A DNA stretch of 64,000 nt, from NCBI GenBank assembly GCA_006386115.1, contig VFIW01000065.1, positions 212,369 through 276,368 on the forward strand. The letters run 5' to 3'. This DNA comes from Globisporangium splendens (Eukaryota > Oomycota > Peronosporomycetes > Pythiales > Pythiaceae). Within the stretch, counting starts at the first letter, position 1. Every line of letters begins with the position of its first letter. Made by a program: the position numbers and the translations under genes. A model generated the notes under the pieces. The model saw only the letters and a program-made list of their open reading frames with translations, was not told the origin of the DNA and did no database searches. Shown here piece after piece: positions 12,044-23,009 of this stretch.

Positions 12044-14167
12044 TCACACACTTGCCACCTCCTTATCGTCGCTGCCTGCGTGCGCCTGCAGCAGCTTGGA
12101 CGCGATTTTCGCGAGTCTCGTCACGGTAGCGAACTGCGCCTGCGTCACGTCGCGAGGCTCGCTATTCAAACAGCACACCGTGCCGATCACAGTGCCGTCT
12201 TGCGCTTCAAGCGGGACGCCAAAGTAGAACCGCAGACCGGCGTCGCCCTGGACGACATCCATGCGACCGTAGTTGATATCGGCTTCTGGGTGCGGAATCA
12301 GGAGCGGCTCGTTGCTCATGATCGTGTGCGAGCAAAACACTTGCTCGCGAGGAAACTCTGTCGCTGTAAACCCGTCTGTGGCTGCCAACACGTGCATGCT
12401 GTCGCTGTCAATGACCGAGACGAGTCCCACGGAGCATCGGAGCTCCTGGCTGGCGATCGAACAGATGAGCTTGAGCTCTGGGAGATTCTTGAGCTCCCTG
12501 AGTGGACGCTGCTCGAGCCAGCTCAAGCGGCGCTTCTCGTCTTTCGGAACGGGGAAGTTGGGCACACCTTTGTTGTTCTCATCGTAGTGGAGAAGGTACT
12601 TGCGCTTCGTTGCGTTCGCGAGCTTGATCTCGTCCAGGGGCGTCTCCATCACGCGCACTTGGGTCTCTAGTGCCTTCACATAGTCGGATTCCGAGCTCTG
12701 GTCAGTCAGCCACGTCGCAGTGGACGTCGTCGAGGACGCACGATCCTTCGTCTTGCTGTCTTGTTCCTCCTCCAAAAGATACTTGATCACTTCCTTCACC
12801 GCTTGCTTCCGTGACTCAGGTGCTTTCTCGAGTGATTCACGAAGCAGCTCCGTCATTGACACACCAATCGGAGAGCTATTTGGGTCATTCGGCTTGACCC
12901 TTGGAGGCGATAACTCACAGTCGGGAGGAATGTGGTCGTAATTGGCGTCATCGACGCGCTCCATGCAGTGCTCACACACGCGCACGACAAACTTCTTGAG
13001 GCGACTACGTGGCATCGTGTGCGTGATCGAGCATCTCTCGCACACAAAGTATCCGCACAAGTGGCATTTCCTCTTCTTCGTGAGCAGGTGCAGTGATTTC
13101 GTGCAGCAAATGCAGCGTGTGTTGGTCGGGATGATGGATTTGTGGTCAGCGTACACCTGTGCGCCAAGCCGTCGACGACGCACGATCATGGGCAATCGGC
13201 TCGTGGCCTTGGCCATCTGCGTCAGTCTCGACGTCACGGTACTCTTGGACGCCGCACCCTTCACTTGTGACATGACCATGCCCGTTCCTCTCGTTAAGTT
13301 GCCACTAGCGGCGCCATTTTGCTTCTGCGCCACGGCGATTTGGGCATAGAACGAGACACGCACGCCGCTGCGGTGCGAGTTTGGGTCAGCGAGCTCCACG
13401 GAGTACGCGGCCGTCATCTCCTGCAACTGGTTCACGCTCGCCTTAGTCTTGCCAGCAAACACGTCGTCCGGGTCCAGTGAGTGCATCACAAGCACAAAGC
13501 CCCTCTTGTCTTCAGCAGCGTCTGCGCCGTCGGTGTCCACATCACCCTGAGGCTGGAAGTGCTCCAAGAAGCACCACTGCTCGTTCCGAGCAAACACATG
13601 AGGCTTCGTGAACGTCGCCGTCTTGACCAGCAAATCGCAGTCGTTCTCGTCAGAAGGCGGCATCGTCCCGACCGAAGACGGCGTGCAGCTATTACTATGA
13701 CGGCTCCGAGTCCACACGCTGGTGGTGCTCTTTGCCCTGTTGATCTGATTGCTGCGCGCGCGATGCACGATGCTTCCGTAGATGTACCCGTTGCCGTAGA
13801 GCTCGGCCATCGTCGTCGCGTACTGCTTATCCGTGGTCGTGCACAGGATGTTGCGCATCTCGACGAGCGAGCACGCGACGACGCCCGTGGTCATAAGGTA
13901 GTGCGTGTCTCGACCCTTGCGTGTGTACACCGCGAACGCGTCGGGGGACGGCGACGCGACCATCGTGCTGTGCTTCTTGTCCCAGTGCGCGAGATCGCTG
14001 CGCAGCACTCCCCAGTTGAGGTGGCGCGTGACGTGGTCCGCGATCTCGGCGAGTCTTCGGTCCGACGGCCGCACGTGGCGCCGTGACGCAGGCTTGTGCT
14101 CATAATCGTCGGTACTCGACAGCGTGTCGGCGGTGTGCACGTCGAACAGCATCGTGGACGCCGGCAT
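12044..14167 (-). CDS. START / FYVE-like / GAF protein, family copy A
   Basis: Predicted intracellular lipid- or ligand-sensing protein of 707 residues. A START-like domain fills about residues 30-335 (RRHVRPSDRRLAEIADHVTR start, NEQWCFLEHF core). A FYVE-like finger begins at Cys352 with four CxxC pairs (CICC, CHLC, CERC, CEHC). A GAF domain runs from about 565 (ICSIAS, FCSHTIM, LIPHPEAD, FYFGVPL, GTVCCLN). The classical FYVE R(R/K)HHCR motif is replaced by KKRKCHL, so PI3P binding is doubtful. ATG 14167 is chosen because it gives MPAS, like the MP- starts of copies B, C, E and G; an in-frame ATG at 14440 would add 91 low-complexity residues. Its START-FYVE half is almost identical to copy B, while the GAF half is clearly diverged. 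Domain calls are by motif; cellular role unknown. Confidence 0.85.
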   Translation of the reverse strand: MPASTMLFDVHTADTLSSTDDYEHKPASRRHVRPSDRRLAEIADHVTRHLNWGVLRSDLAHWDKKHSTMVASPSPDAFAVYTRKGRDTHYLMTTGVVACSLVEMRNILCTTTDKQYATTMAELYGNGYIYGSIVHRARSNQINRAKSTTSVWTRSRHSNSCTPSSVGTMPPSDENDCDLLVKTATFTKPHVFARNEQWCFLEHFQPQGDVDTDGADAAEDKRGFVLVMHSLDPDDVFAGKTKASVNQLQEMTAAYSVELADPNSHRSGVRVSFYAQIAVAQKQNGAASGNLTRGTGMVMSQVKGAASKSTVTSRLTQMAKATSRLPMIVRRRRLGAQVYADHKSIIPTNTRCICCTKSLHLLTKKRKCHLCGYFVCERCSITHTMPRSRLKKFVVRVCEHCMERVDDANYDHIPPDCELSPPRVKPNDPNSSPIGVSMTELLRESLEKAPESRKQAVKEVIKYLLEEEQDSKTKDRASSTTSTATWLTDQSSESDYVKALETQVRVMETPLDEIKLANATKRKYLLHYDENNKGVPNFPVPKDEKRRLSWLEQRPLRELKNLPELKLICSIASQELRCSVGLVSVIDSDSMHVLAATDGFTATEFPREQVFCSHTIMSNEPLLIPHPEADINYGRMDVVQGDAGLRFYFGVPLEAQDGTVIGTVCCLNSEPRDVTQAQFATVTRLAKIASKLLQAHAGSDDKEVASV

Positions 14168-16048
14168 GTTCGTCACAATCGGCAGAATGGGCGGTGACGA
14201 AAGAGCGCGTGAGTGGCGAGATCGTTCGCAGGATCTGCCGCCTTGCGTGTCTGTAGGCAAATCACCAAGTGACCTGTGCGGATATGCGGCTATGTGCTGG
14301 CGGAGTGCGCGGGAGGGAACGCCGCCCATGTGCATGGGCAGGCGCCATGAGGTCAGACGCGCGGATGGTCTGATCGAGCAAGCCCTGCTCTTCCTCATGC
14401 GTCCCACTGCATTCGCTCGACCACAAGACGCAACTCCCATGTATAGACGATGAATTTATTATTTATACCCTGTTGAAAGTGATCGCTGTGTTTTGATGAA
14501 GGGATCGGGAGAATTTGTGGATTGGATGACACCTTTTGGTTTTGCTGTTTTACTTGCCTTTATAAAGCACAGTCATGCAAAATATGATACAAACTGGTTG
14601 CTTGGCTTTTCGGGGGATGTCTCTGCAAACCAGCAAAACGCGAATCGATGACTGGGCATCGTCGATGTCTGCGGCTGACATAACACGACCTCAATAGTGC
14701 TTTCTGGACCGAATCAGGGTGACTTCGTCATTGACGACCTGCTCAGCGAGAGGCAACATTGCACCTTGTTTTGAGAAGTAGAACATTTTCGTAACCAAAT
14801 TCCTCACCCTTCTGTGGTTTTCTACAGAACGGACTATTTTTCGCAGTCTCTGCTGGCTTTTTTGCCGAGTTTGTGGTGAAAAGAACACGCTCGTCGTTCT
14901 TTTCACATGGGTGGTGTTGCAGATGAGAAGACACTGAAAATGATGTAGAAATCGCATGACAAATGCAATGAAGCGGACATAGAAGAGACCGTGGATACTG
15001 ACACGGACTCATTTGGTGAGAAAGTATACACATCTAGATAACAACCGGCATGAATGGGTTCCATCCCTCCTCCCAACCTCCCCTCGGAATACAAACACGA
15101 ATTCTGGTTGGTGGTGCGTGTCCGCTCGTCTGACTTCGGTCGCTGGACTCGCCTCTGCAGATCAGAGGGCCCGTCCTCTCTTCGCTCGCTGTGCTTCGCT
15201 TGCGGGCGACGCCTAGCGGCTTGCCCACCTCTGTCTGCTTCGTCTTCGCTCTCGCAGTTGATTCGCTTCCGTTTGAATGTGTGGTATACATGCGAACCCT
15301 ATCCCATTAGTATAGAGTTATTGCAATGTTCTGTGCCAATAGCTGCAAGACGTTTTACATTTTCTACAAGATCTTTACATTTTTGCGTTTGTCTCGTTGC
15401 GGATGCGCAATGTTGGGCAATCTTTGACGACTACACGAATGAATGGTAGCGTCTGGTTGGACAAAAATCATGTCTGACATCAGATCTTGTAGCCACACGA
15501 CTCGAACCAACAGACCTTTTGTACGGTACGCACACATTGCAAGCTTTGGCTCTTCCATATTGGATGCACTGTGGGCAGAACCATTGAGATTCTCAGCACA
15601 CATGTGTCTTCATAGTTATGGCTCGCTTCGTATTGATTGTGATCGCCACCGACTGCCATGTGCTCAATCGCACTATTGATAATATGCGCGGTGAAAATTG
15701 CTACAGTCGCTAGCAATCAGTCGGATCAACACGTCCAATAGGCGTGCTGCAGGAAGTGACTCAAGTCCGTCCTGCAAGAAAAAAAAAAAAAAAGCATTTG
15801 TAAAGACTGTGCCAAGGCGCACCACAATAATTTCATCCGCACTGAATATTGGAAGAAAGCTGGAGCCGTCGAATTGTGTCAGAATCCTATGCATGCAGCA
15901 GCGAGTGTATGTCGTGGAAGGCAGCTTGAGGAAAGCCTTGGTTCTGGCGTGGTGTCGACGCACAACACACTGCGTGAATGAGTTTGAGGATCGAAAAGGA
16001 CTGGCAGGCGCTTCTGCTTTTTCTATTTTTCGTTGGCCGACATGCTCG

Positions 16049-16281
16049 ATGCAACCTTGAAGATCGTCTTTTCTACTGCAGATGACGTCCAATGCTGTTG
16101 CGTGCAGCGCAGTCACAACAGGGTGGGTCGGATTGCGACATGAGCCAATCGACGGAAGACATGGCGGCAACAAAGTGTTAAACGGAAGGCAGAGGATCGA
16201 AAAGGACTTGCCACATGCAACCTTGAAGGTCGTCTTTTCTGCTGCGGGTGACGTCCAACGCTGTTGCATGCAGCGCAGTCA
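16049..16281. repeat. 67-bp direct repeat pair
   Basis: Positions 16049-16115 and 16215-16281 are near-identical direct copies sharing TGCAACCTTGAAG, GTCTTTTCT, TGACGTCCAA and GCAGCGCAGTC. The motif GAGGATCGAAAAGGACT also precedes both copies (15986 and about 16190), so the original duplicated unit was longer, with an internal deletion in the second copy. Confidence 0.85.
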
Positions 16282-17146
16282 AGTTAAATTCAGCGCTCGC
16301 ACATCCTCGAATGCCTGGATCAAACACCACAAACCTGCTGTATCTTTTGGCTCGAAACATTTGCCTTTCAATCAATTTTCAAAATGAGCAGTTTGCATTC
16401 GCCTGTCCTTTCAAAATTCAACGTACTGATTTAGCTGTGCTTGCAATGGATTGTGGCCGTATATTTGCACTCAGGTCGTCCAAGGATCCGATCGAAGCTC
16501 GCAGACTGCGCGCTACACGCAAAGCGTCATGCAGCGCATGCTGGCACTTCCGTACAGCTACGCAACTGACGACTGAACGCAGTGGGACGAATACAGCAAC
16601 GCGCGCTGCCACATGCGCACAACAAAGTAGTCACAGCGAACAACGAAATGCTCGTTGTTGCCTAACTTTTACTGCAATCTGCATTAAACTTAGCGTGCGG
16701 CAACGCCACGTATCCTGTGCTGATACTGTATCATCACAAAGCGACGAGACTCCTGGGTAGTTTGTGTGTTATTGCGCCATTGATGTCTGCCTCAACAAAG
16801 TGGAAGAACCCGTCGCCAGGTGAGCACCAGCCTTGTTCGAGCTACGAAACACTGCTGGCAGTCAATTGGACGAGTGCCAGCTTGTTTCACCACCCAGTAT
16901 CTGCTAAACAATAGAACCGAGCTATTAGGAGTTGCACATATCAGGATTGTTTGCCGCAGGCGGTCGATGCGTTTGGCACAAGGGCGATGTTTCGTCAACA
17001 AGTCGTCTGTCCTCGTGCTATTTTCACAAGGAGCAGAATTGGGATCCGCTTTTCGTGGCGTCAATGATGCCTCCCGTTTAACACTTTGTTACCGCCATGT
17101 GTTTCGTTGATTGGCTCATGTCGCAGTTCGACCCGTCCCTGTTGTG
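16114..17146. mobile_element. Non-autonomous inverted-repeat element (MITE/foldback-like)
   Basis: Arms at 16114-16191 and 17068-17146 are inverted copies of each other over about 78 bp with few differences. Shared words include GCGACATGAGCCAATC, ACATGGCGG and AACAAAGTGTTAAACGG. The interior of about 875 bp has no coding capacity, so the unit looks like a deletion derivative of a DNA transposon. No clear target-site duplication flanks the arms. A simple inverted duplication without transposition is the alternative. Confidence 0.5.
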
Positions 17147-18361
17147 TGTTTTGCACATTTTGACGACACCCAACTGCGAGGCGACAGACGACAACGCAAT
17201 TGCGGTCCAATGGAAATTGTTTTGCACACAAGACCCCAGCGCTGGTCAGTCATCAAGTCCGGCTCTTCTATTACACTGTAGTCATGCAGGATATCAGTGA
17301 TGACTTTGTGCAAGGCTTCAAAAAAGCAGTCACGCAGCGGTTTAACAACATGCTTTGCAGCCTACACTCGCGTGGCAGTTGCCAAACTTGCGTCCTTCCT
17401 TCTTTTGATTTTTCATACTGCTCCTGTAGCCAAACTTCACATGCGATTTGTTGCTGGTCACAGTCCACAAAGTTGAACGAAAAAGAAAAGGTTGGTGATG
17501 CTGCGCGAGAACACTGAAAAGCCGCGAGCGCCGTAATCGCTCTTGGGCAGCTTCAATCGCTCGCCTATGCCATTGCATTCCAGCCATCGCTGCGTGGAAT
17601 TGATTGCTGTGCAAGCGTTGTACTGAGGTAAGTGAGAATCAGCCGAACGGCTGCTGAGGTTTCGGTCTGTGGCTGTTCCGTCAAACGTTCTTGTCGGGTG
17701 TCTGCACTCGCAACACAAAAATCTCCTGTGCTGACGTACACACCGTGTTTTGGAGGAAGTTTGCAGATTGAGGACAGCTATTGCGATTTGCGACAAGCTC
17801 AGTTCGAGTCTCGACAACACGACGTCCCTTCACCAGTAAGGCGTGGTATTTCATACCCTCTTCAACATGATCGATCATCATAATTGTTTGGAAAAGAGGA
17901 TGAGCTTGAGACTTCATGTAAAGTCAGCGCAAATATGCTGGACACCCGCAGTACATTATAAAATGCTTGCCTCCGTTTACTAGTTGCCTCTATAATACTA
18001 CAACGAGCAGGCATACGACTGCATGGGGGATGTGCATCTCCCCGACATCCAATGCCTGATTTCACTCACCAACAGGCAACAGAAGGCGCAGCGCGTGTGC
18101 AGCGCAATACCAAGCGGCGTCCAGCTGTCCAATGCGCCATTTCGCAATCCGCTCTTTGCGCGTGCAGCCACCGACCCTCAGGACGAGAAGAAGCGAAGCA
18201 AATCGCGGCGCGAGGCAAAGCACATTTGTGAGCAGATCCCGCGAGATTTGCGCCACGAACGAACGCCACGCTCGCATCGATACCACCGCCAAAGCACAAG
18301 ACCCGTCATGGAGCAAGCGTCTGATGGTGAACCAGTTGGGATTGGCCCTGAAACGCAGCAG

Positions 18362-20560
18362 ATGACCATGCCGTCTGCAGCGCTGTTCGACGCGCGTGAG
18401 AACAAGCATAGCGATGAGGAGACCGACAACTGGGACGCCGATGCGCTCTGCTCGTTCAAGTCTGGGGGCGACCATGGCGGGAGAACGAGTCTCATTGCGA
18501 AACGAAGCGCTTCCGACCAGTGTCAGCCACACAACCATCTGCATGCGCCGCGGCGCCATGTGCGTCCGTCGGACAGACGCCTTGCCGAGATCGCTGATCA
18601 CGTCACGCGCCGCATTAACTGGGATGTTTTGCGCAGCAGCGTCGCGCTCTGGGACAAGAAGCGCAGAGCACCAAATGACCACGCGTTCGCGGTGTACACG
18701 CGGAAAGGTCGCGATGCGCACTACCTCATGGCCACGGGCGTCGTCGCATGCTCGCTCGTCGAGATACGCAGCATCCTGCGCACGACCACGGATAAGCAGT
18801 ACGCGTCGACGATGGCCGAGCTCTACGGCGACAGGTACATCTACGGAAGCATCGTGCACAGCGCGCACAGCAACGCGATGAAGAAAACAAACAGCGCCGC
18901 CAGTATGCGATTCCGCAGCCGTCATAGTAATAGCTGCACGCCGTCTTCGGTCGGGACGATGCCGCCTTCTGACAAGAACGACTGCGATTTGCTGGTCAAG
19001 ACGGCGACGTTCACGAAGCCTCATGTGTTTGCTCGGAACGAGCAGTGGTGCTTCTTGGAGCACTTCCAGCCGCAAGGTGATGATACCCCGGATGCAGATG
19101 ACGACAAGAGGGGCTTTGTGCTTGTGATGCACTCACTGGACCCGGACGACGTGTTTGCTGGCAAGACTAAGGCGAGCGTGAACCAGTTGCAGGAGATGAC
19201 GGCCGCGTACTCCGTGGCGCTCGCGGAGTCGACCTCGCGCCGCATCGGCGTCCGCGTCTCTTTCTACGCGCAGATCGCTGTGGCGCAGAAGCAAGGTAAT
19301 GGAACTAGAGAATCAAGGATGGTCATGTCACAAGTGAAGGGTGCGGCGTCCAAGAGTACCGTGACGTCGAGACTGACGCAGATGGCCAAGGCCACGAGCC
19401 GATTGCCCATGATCGTGCGTCGTCGACGGCTTGGCGCACAGGTGTACGCTGACCACAAATCCATCATCCCGACCAACACACGCTGCATTTGCTGCACGAA
19501 ATCACTGCACCTGCTCACGAAGAAGAGGAAATGCCACTTGTGCGGATACTTTGTGTGCGAGAGATGCTCGATCACGCACACGATGCCACGTAGTCGCCTC
19601 AAGAAGTTTGTCGTGCGCGTGTGTGAGCACTGCATGGAGCGCGTCGATGACGCCAATTACGACCACATTCCTCCCGAAGGCGCGTCGCCTCCAAGGATCA
19701 AGCCGAATGACCCAAATAGCTCTCCGGTTGGTGTGTCAATGACGGAGCTGCTTCGTGAATCACTCGAGAAAGCACCTGAGTCACGGAAGCAAGCGGTGAA
19801 GGAAGTGATCAAGTATCTGGTTGATGATGATGATATGGACGCGACCACTGATTCTTCGCCCTCTTTGTATGCAGCTGATCCTCCCATGTGTTTGTCGGAC
19901 GAATCCGATCAATCAGATTACATCAAAGCTCTAGAGACGCATCTTCGAATCAAGGAGACCCCGATCAAGAAAATCAAGCTTGCAAATGCGAAAACCCGCA
20001 GCTACCCAGTCACTTACGAAAGTGGCAAGGATGCTGTGCCGCAGTATCCCGTTCCACAGAATGAGCAGCATCGGCTGGATTTGATCCGACAGCGCCGACT
20101 CACAGAAATTAAGCACGTTCCCGAGCTCGAGATCATTTGCTCGATCGCAAGCCAAGAGCTGAGCTGCTCTGGTGCGATGGTGACGGTCATGGACAAAGAC
20201 ATGATGCACGTGCTTGCAGCTACGGAGAATTGTGACACGGAGACGGCGCCGAGAGAGCACGTGATCTGCTCGCATGCGATCATGAGTGGGCGACCCATGC
20301 TGCTCCCGCACCCGGAAGCAGATATCAACTTCAGTCGTATGTCCGCGGTCAAGAGTGGCACACATTTCTACTTTGGCTTCCCGCTCAAGACCGAAGATGA
20401 TACGGTGATCGGATCCGTGTGTGTTTTTGACGAACAACACCGCGACATCACTCAAGCGCAATACGCGTTGTTGGAGAGACTCGCGAACACGGCGTCCAAG
20501 TATCTCCAGGCACGTGCAAACAGCTGTGCAGCCCAGACGGGCTTTGCTACCTCGGTTTAG
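18362..20560 (+). CDS. START / FYVE-like / GAF protein, family copy B
   Basis: Paralogue of copy A, on the opposite strand, 732 residues from ATG 18362 (MTMPSA). The frame is open upstream, with further ATGs at 18309 and 18023; the internal one is preferred because MPSA matches the starts of other copies. The START-like domain spans about residues 65-360. The FYVE-like finger starts at Cys375 with all eight cysteines. The GAF domain runs from about 590 (ICSIAS, ICSHAIM, LLPHPEAD, FYFGFPL). From RRHVRPSDRR to KQAVKEVIKYL it is almost identical to A, then it diverges abruptly (Asp-rich linker, different GAF). It ends 188 bp from the stop of copy C, tail-to-tail. A ligand for START or GAF cannot be inferred from the sequence. 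Confidence 0.85.
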   Translation: MTMPSAALFDARENKHSDEETDNWDADALCSFKSGGDHGGRTSLIAKRSASDQCQPHNHLHAPRRHVRPSDRRLAEIADHVTRRINWDVLRSSVALWDKKRRAPNDHAFAVYTRKGRDAHYLMATGVVACSLVEIRSILRTTTDKQYASTMAELYGDRYIYGSIVHSAHSNAMKKTNSAASMRFRSRHSNSCTPSSVGTMPPSDKNDCDLLVKTATFTKPHVFARNEQWCFLEHFQPQGDDTPDADDDKRGFVLVMHSLDPDDVFAGKTKASVNQLQEMTAAYSVALAESTSRRIGVRVSFYAQIAVAQKQGNGTRESRMVMSQVKGAASKSTVTSRLTQMAKATSRLPMIVRRRRLGAQVYADHKSIIPTNTRCICCTKSLHLLTKKRKCHLCGYFVCERCSITHTMPRSRLKKFVVRVCEHCMERVDDANYDHIPPEGASPPRIKPNDPNSSPVGVSMTELLRESLEKAPESRKQAVKEVIKYLVDDDDMDATTDSSPSLYAADPPMCLSDESDQSDYIKALETHLRIKETPIKKIKLANAKTRSYPVTYESGKDAVPQYPVPQNEQHRLDLIRQRRLTEIKHVPELEIICSIASQELSCSGAMVTVMDKDMMHVLAATENCDTETAPREHVICSHAIMSGRPMLLPHPEADINFSRMSAVKSGTHFYFGFPLKTEDDTVIGSVCVFDEQHRDITQAQYALLERLANTASKYLQARANSCAAQTGFATSV

Positions 20561-20748
20561 CAGTTTTCTTTGACCAGCACCGACGCTGGTATGTCACAGC
20601 ATGTATCCTCTCTCATTCATCGGTTCGTGCGACGTACAGGTGTGTAGATATCTTCTTTTCTTATTATATTGTAAGCATGGCAGTGAGACAAGAGACCTGC
20701 TTGTTGAAATGACACAAAAACATTCACACCGCCTCCTTGCAGTTAGAA

Positions 20749-22923
20749 TCAAGCGGCTCGTGCACTGGCGTGCATCTCGACGATGCACGAAGCCGTGGAC
20801 GCGAGTTTGACCATGGCCGCGTACTGCGACTGCGTGACGTCGTGCGATTCATTGTCGATGCAGCACACTGAGCCGATGACCGTGTTGTCCGACGACGTGA
20901 GCGGGAACCCACAGTAGAAGCGAATGCGTCCTGCCTCGACGCTTCCCATCTTGCTGACACGGACGTCGGCTCCTGGATGTGGCAGGAAGAACGGCTTGTC
21001 GCTCATCACGAGGTGGGAGCAAATCGATTCGTCTCGTGGAATGACCTGGTTCCGGTATCCTGCATCCGACGACGCGATTATGTGCACACCCTCCTTGGCG
21101 ACGATCGTGACGAGACCCGCCGAACACTGGAGCTCCTTGCTCGCGATCGAGCAGATGATCTCCAGCTCAGGGACATTGACGATCTCGAGCAAGCGACGCT
21201 TGTGTACGAGTTGCAGCCGATGCTCTTCGTCTTCGGGAACTGGATGCTCCGGGACGCTGTCACTGTCGTCCTTGTAAGAGAGTGGATACGTGCGCAAGTC
21301 GGCATTACCCAACACACAATCTTCGAGCGCAAACTCCTTCACATGCAGCCGCTCTTCCAATCCGTTCATGTAGAAGTCGTCAAAGTTCTCCAAGGAATCT
21401 CGCTCTTCCGTGACGTTGCTATGGATCGCGATCTCCCCCGTCGCTGGCAGTGCCTTCGTGTGGGATCCAGCAGCATTCTCCGTTCTCGTCTCTTCTTGAA
21501 AAGATAGTGGCGTACTGCCCCCCACGACGGAACCATCGTCTGTGGAGCTTCGACTGCTCTCCTGTTCCTCAAGCAACTGCTTCATGACCTGGACAACCGC
21601 GTGCTTCCGCTTTGGCGATTCCTCGGCGAGCGATTCGTGCAGGAATTTCACCAGCGTGAGGTTCGCCGATTCCGCGCCAGGCGGGTCTCTCTTGATGGCG
21701 CACGGGGATATGGTGCCGTTGGGCACATAATCGTAGTTGGCAGCGTTCACGCGTCGCGTGCACGTACGACAGACGCGAGCGCGGCCCAGTTGGTTACGAG
21801 ACCGCTCAAAGTCCTGCTTTGTCGAACATTTCAAGCACACGCTGTAGCCGCAGAGGTAGCATCGTTTGTTTTTTCCCCTCGACAACAAAGATAGCGCGGC
21901 CGTGCAGCAGATGCAGTGCGTGTTGGATGCCGTGAACGCTGTTGGATCCACGAACGCTTGCACACCAAGTCTCCGCCGGCGAACAAGCATCGGCAAGCAG
22001 CACGTGGCCTTGGCCATCTTCATGAGCCGTGACTTGGTCGTGCTCTTCGAAGCGTACTGCTGCTGGTTCTCGGGTAGTCCTTTCCGCAAGAAGCTGCTCG
22101 CGGTGCCTGGGTCAACGAAGCGCGCGTAGAACATGACCCACACGAGGCGACGTCTTGGGTCTGCGACCACCGAGTACCCGGCCGAGATGTCCTGCAACTG
22201 GTTCTTCTTGGTGCTGTTTAGGTTATTTGCAGTGCTCGACGAGGTGCCATTGCTCACAAGCAACGCGTCGTCGGGGCTCAGCGACTGCATGGTCAATACG
22301 AACCGCTGGTGCTCTGGCTGCCACTGGAAAAAGTCGAGATAGCACCACTGCTCGGTATGGGCAAACATGTGCGCCTTGGCGAAGGTCGCAGTCTTGATGC
22401 TCAAGTCAAAGACTCCAGCCGCAGCAGCAGGACAAAGCGAAAGCAGTGATAGACCACGACGGCGCGAAGCCGTAGCGTTTCGAGTGTGGATGCCATGCAA
22501 GACTGCGCCTGAGAGGAACGCCGCGCCGTGCAACTCGGTCATCGCTGCCACGTAGCCCTCCGTGGTCGTCGTGCGCAGCAGATGGTGCATCTCGGCCAAC
22601 GAGCAGCCCACGGAACCCGTGGCCATGACGTGATGCACGTCGCCATTGTGTCGCGAGTGCACGACGAAATCGCCAAACGCTTGCTTCTTGTCCCAGATCG
22701 AGGTCCGATCGCGCAAGGACTCCCACGGGATACTCGCAGCCGCATAGAGCGCCATTTCGGCGAGTCGACGCTCCAAGGTGAGCTGCCGAGGCGAAGGCGG
22801 AAGAGCAGGACATTCGTCGCTCGTGGTCGTGACCGCCGTATCGCGTCGATCCCGCCCTTTCGATTGGCTCCGCTCACATTGTTGCAGTTGCTCGGATTGC
22901 CAACCGGATTGCACACGCGGCAT
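20749..22923 (-). CDS. START / FYVE-like / GAF protein, family copy C
   Basis: A more diverged paralogue of 724 residues. START-like region at about residues 55-325 (TEQWCYLDFFQ corresponds to NEQWCFLEHF of the others). The FYVE-like finger starts at Cys337 with four CxxC pairs (CICC, CYLC, CLKC, CRTC) and lacks the FYVE di-histidine. GAF from about 590 (ICSIAS, SICSHLVM, FLPHPGAD, FYCGFPL, GSVCCID). ATG 22923 is chosen over an upstream GTG because it begins MPRV like its relatives. A near-perfect oomycete initiator (22996-23009) also lies 73-86 nt upstream, inside the longer frame. A poly-Ser/acidic linker joins finger and GAF. This copy shows no homogenised block with its neighbours, which suggests an older duplication. 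Confidence 0.86.
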   Translation of the reverse strand: MPRVQSGWQSEQLQQCERSQSKGRDRRDTAVTTTSDECPALPPSPRQLTLERRLAEMALYAAASIPWESLRDRTSIWDKKQAFGDFVVHSRHNGDVHHVMATGSVGCSLAEMHHLLRTTTTEGYVAAMTELHGAAFLSGAVLHGIHTRNATASRRRGLSLLSLCPAAAAGVFDLSIKTATFAKAHMFAHTEQWCYLDFFQWQPEHQRFVLTMQSLSPDDALLVSNGTSSSTANNLNSTKKNQLQDISAGYSVVADPRRRLVWVMFYARFVDPGTASSFLRKGLPENQQQYASKSTTKSRLMKMAKATCCLPMLVRRRRLGVQAFVDPTAFTASNTHCICCTAALSLLSRGKNKRCYLCGYSVCLKCSTKQDFERSRNQLGRARVCRTCTRRVNAANYDYVPNGTISPCAIKRDPPGAESANLTLVKFLHESLAEESPKRKHAVVQVMKQLLEEQESSRSSTDDGSVVGGSTPLSFQEETRTENAAGSHTKALPATGEIAIHSNVTEERDSLENFDDFYMNGLEERLHVKEFALEDCVLGNADLRTYPLSYKDDSDSVPEHPVPEDEEHRLQLVHKRRLLEIVNVPELEIICSIASKELQCSAGLVTIVAKEGVHIIASSDAGYRNQVIPRDESICSHLVMSDKPFFLPHPGADVRVSKMGSVEAGRIRFYCGFPLTSSDNTVIGSVCCIDNESHDVTQSQYAAMVKLASTASCIVEMHASARAA

Positions 22924-22995
22924 CTTTGCTTGTTCCAAGAGAGTTGCGTGTTGAGATGCTCGCGAAAACCAGTGCTCGAGTGAGTTGCAGAGGGA

Positions 22996-23009
22996 GAATT
23001 GAGAAATGA
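22996..23009 (-). promoter_or_regulatory. Oomycete initiator (Inr) of copy C
   Basis: On the minus strand this reads TCATTTCTCAATTC, matching the oomycete core initiator TCAYTYNNCAWTT at every defined position. It lies 73-86 nt before ATG 22923 and so supports that start codon. Confidence 0.6.

Larger units (their letters stand above)
14168..18361. other. 4.2-kb intergenic region between divergent copies A and B
   Basis: No supportable gene. It contains a poly-A tract (about 15779-15794), a 67-bp direct repeat (16049-16115 and 16215-16281) and a 1.03-kb segment bounded by 78-bp inverted repeats (16114-17146). Promoters of the divergent family copies A and B should lie at its two ends. Confidence 0.6.

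Noticed and set aside
18062..19132. 356-codon minus-strand open frame across copy B
   Set aside because: It mirrors the strongly constrained START coding strand of B; similar antisense frames occur across A, E and F because the genes are paralogous with biased third positions. It has no motif and does not extend beyond the gene.
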